NCBI GenBank assembly: GCA_017643325.1
Contig: JAEPNS010000033.1
Span: 1-15,922 of the forward strand
From: Alphaproteobacteria bacterium
Lineage (GTDB): Bacteria; Pseudomonadota; Alphaproteobacteria; UBA6615
Direction of reading: 5' to 3'
DNA: 15,922 bases
Shown piece by piece: positions 15,021 through 15,922 of the stretch. Each line of letters begins with the position of its first letter. Position 1 is the first letter of the stretch. Below the pieces are notes generated by a model. It was given only the letters and a program-made list of their open reading frames with translations, was not told the origin of the DNA and ran no database searches. Made by a program: the position numbers and the translations under genes.

Positions 15021-15416
15021 TCAATCGTCCCCCGTTCGCCATCCGCCCTCGTTGATGTCGAAGACCTGGCCGTCGGGGTCGCGGAACTTGATCTCGTAGA
15101 AGGCGCCGGCGCCCTTCGCCTCGCCCATCAGCCAGGTGCCGCCCGCCGCCTCGATTTCGGCACGCGCCGCGTCCACGTCGTCCACCACAAAGCCAAAATG
15201 GTGGATGCCGAAGTCGTCCGGGTCGCCGGCGGCGGCTTCGTCGGTCTTGTAGCGCAGCAGGGCGACGTTCATGACGCCGTCGGTGAGGTAGACGGCCGTC
15301 GCACCCGCGTGGTCGTTCTCGCCGACGCGGGTCATGCCGAGGGCGGTCTCGTAGAACGCCGCGGCCTTCTGCGGGTCCGGCACGGACAGCGCGATGTGGC
15401 GGAGCTTGGCGGTCAT
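15021..15416 (-). CDS. VOC (glyoxalase/dioxygenase fold) family protein
   Basis: This 131-residue single VOC domain is built of two beta-alpha-beta-beta-beta modules: LRHIALSVPDPQKAAAFYE at the start and IHHFGFVVDDVDAARAEIE in the second half, closing with FRDPDGQVFDINEGGW. The histidines of each module and the glutamate near the end (FDINE) are placed like metal ligands of this superfamily (glyoxalase I, extradiol dioxygenases, epimerases). The ATG at 15414-15416 begins four bases after the cupin stop; an ATG 24 bases further upstream would overlap that gene and is less likely. The tight spacing implies cotranscription and probably a shared pathway with the cupin and the amidohydrolase 66 bases downstream. 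Reaction not assignable from sequence. Confidence 0.88.
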   Translation of the reverse strand: MTAKLRHIALSVPDPQKAAAFYETALGMTRVGENDHAGATAVYLTDGVMNVALLRYKTDEAAAGDPDDFGIHHFGFVVDDVDAARAEIEAAGGTWLMGEAKGAGAFYEIKFRDPDGQVFDINEGGWRTGDD

Positions 15417-15420
15417 GGCG

Positions 15421-15922
15421 TCAGTTCCGTTCCTTCGCATCGATCAGCACGAACGCGACGGCGGCCGGCTTGTCGGAGCGGTTGGACCAGGCGTGGTTGG
15501 TGCCGCGCTGGACCAGCACGTCGCCGACCTCCATCTTCGTCTCGCCCTCCTCCATCACTGCCCAGATCTCGCCGGAGATGACGATGGCATAGTCGGTGGT
15601 GCGGGTCTCGTGCATGCCCGCCGTGGCGGAATCCGCGTCGTGGGCGTCGGAGTGCATCTTCTCGAACGCCTCGCCCATGTCCTTGTCCTTCAGGCTTTCG
15701 TCGGGCGGGAACTCGACGATGCGGAAAACGGTGCCGGACGGGTTGCGCGGCTCAAGCTGGAGCGGACCCAGCGCGGTGTCCTCCTCGCCGGTGTTGTCGG
15801 CGGGCGCGGTCGTCTGCCAGAGCTCGTGGGAGACGAGGCCGGGCATGATCTCGACCGCGTTGGGCGACGGCCCGTCCTGCCAGAGGATCGAGCGGCCGTT
15901 CTTATCGTGGCCGGTGACGATC
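15421..15922 (-). CDS. cupin-domain protein, N-terminus beyond the window
   Basis: An ATG at 15846 would give 141 residues, but the frame continues upstream as protein-like sequence to the window edge (IVTGHDKNGRSILWQDGPSP), so the real start lies outside. The conserved cupin part is TTDYAIVISGEIWAV, then EVGDVLVQRGTNHAW with the second-motif histidine; the first motif lacks the usual His-x-His and reads ETRTTDY. An upstream stretch with EKMHSDAH and TAGMHETR supplies histidines that may serve as ligands. Proteins of this kind are small metal-binding or sensor-like cupins next to catabolic genes. The stop is four bases before the VOC gene. Function unknown. Confidence 0.85.
   Translation of the reverse strand, partial: IVTGHDKNGRSILWQDGPSPNAVEIMPGLVSHELWQTTAPADNTGEEDTALGPLQLEPRNPSGTVFRIVEFPPDESLKDKDMGEAFEKMHSDAHDADSATAGMHETRTTDYAIVISGEIWAVMEEGETKMEVGDVLVQRGTNHAWSNRSDKPAAVAFVLIDAKERN

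Noticed and set aside
13566..15581. A 671-residue plus-strand open frame opposite the amidohydrolase and VOC genes
   Set aside because: It is antisense to two well-supported genes and shows no domain pattern.

Overview
The window is GC-rich, densely packed bacterial chromosome, most consistent with a free-living, probably aquatic, alphaproteobacterium of the Rhodospirillales type. This is inferred from codon usage and gene families; no rRNA or other phylogenetic marker is present. I see no tRNA, rRNA, CRISPR array, insertion sequence or phage gene, and no gene-free stretch reaches 300 bases. The longest gap is 171 bases (13410-13580), and it is filled with palindromes.

Left part (1-3970). 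The tail of a Bcr/CflA-type drug-resistance MFS transporter gene enters from the left and appears to be broken by an internal deletion. It converges on a GlcG/HbpS-family gene, and their stop codons share a CTAG. Divergent from that is the most notable gene of the window: a FrnE-like DsbA-family thioredoxin-fold oxidoreductase (931-1566). Its first active-site cysteine codon is an in-frame TGA, followed by a hairpin at the position expected of a bacterial SECIS element. I read it as a selenoprotein with a U-P-W-C active site. An ordinary gene call would shorten it to start at 1057. Next come a YcbB/LdtD-like L,D-transpeptidase and a YcbK/MepK-like Tat-exported murein endopeptidase, a pair that makes and cuts 3-3 peptidoglycan cross-links.

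Middle part (3961-13409, all minus strand). Nine genes run in one direction with short gaps or ATGA overlaps and probably form one long transcription unit. In transcription order they are: MFS transporter, glycosyltransferase (TIGR04283-like), DUF2064/TIGR04282 nucleotidyl/glycosyltransferase-like protein, radical SAM/SPASM-like enzyme, choline-kinase/APH-like phosphotransferase, YnjB-like solute-binding protein, YnjC-like double permease, zeta-class GST (maleylacetoacetate isomerase-like), and a secreted serine hydrolase of the beta-lactamase fold. The YnjD-type ATPase expected with YnjBC is absent. The set looks like uptake, phosphorylation, radical modification, glycosylation and export of an unknown small molecule. 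That pathway is inference only.

Right part (13410-15922). A block of nested GC-rich palindromes separates the long unit from a minus-strand catabolic-looking trio: a cupin gene running off the window edge, a VOC/glyoxalase-fold protein, and an amidohydrolase of the cytosine deaminase/TrzA type.
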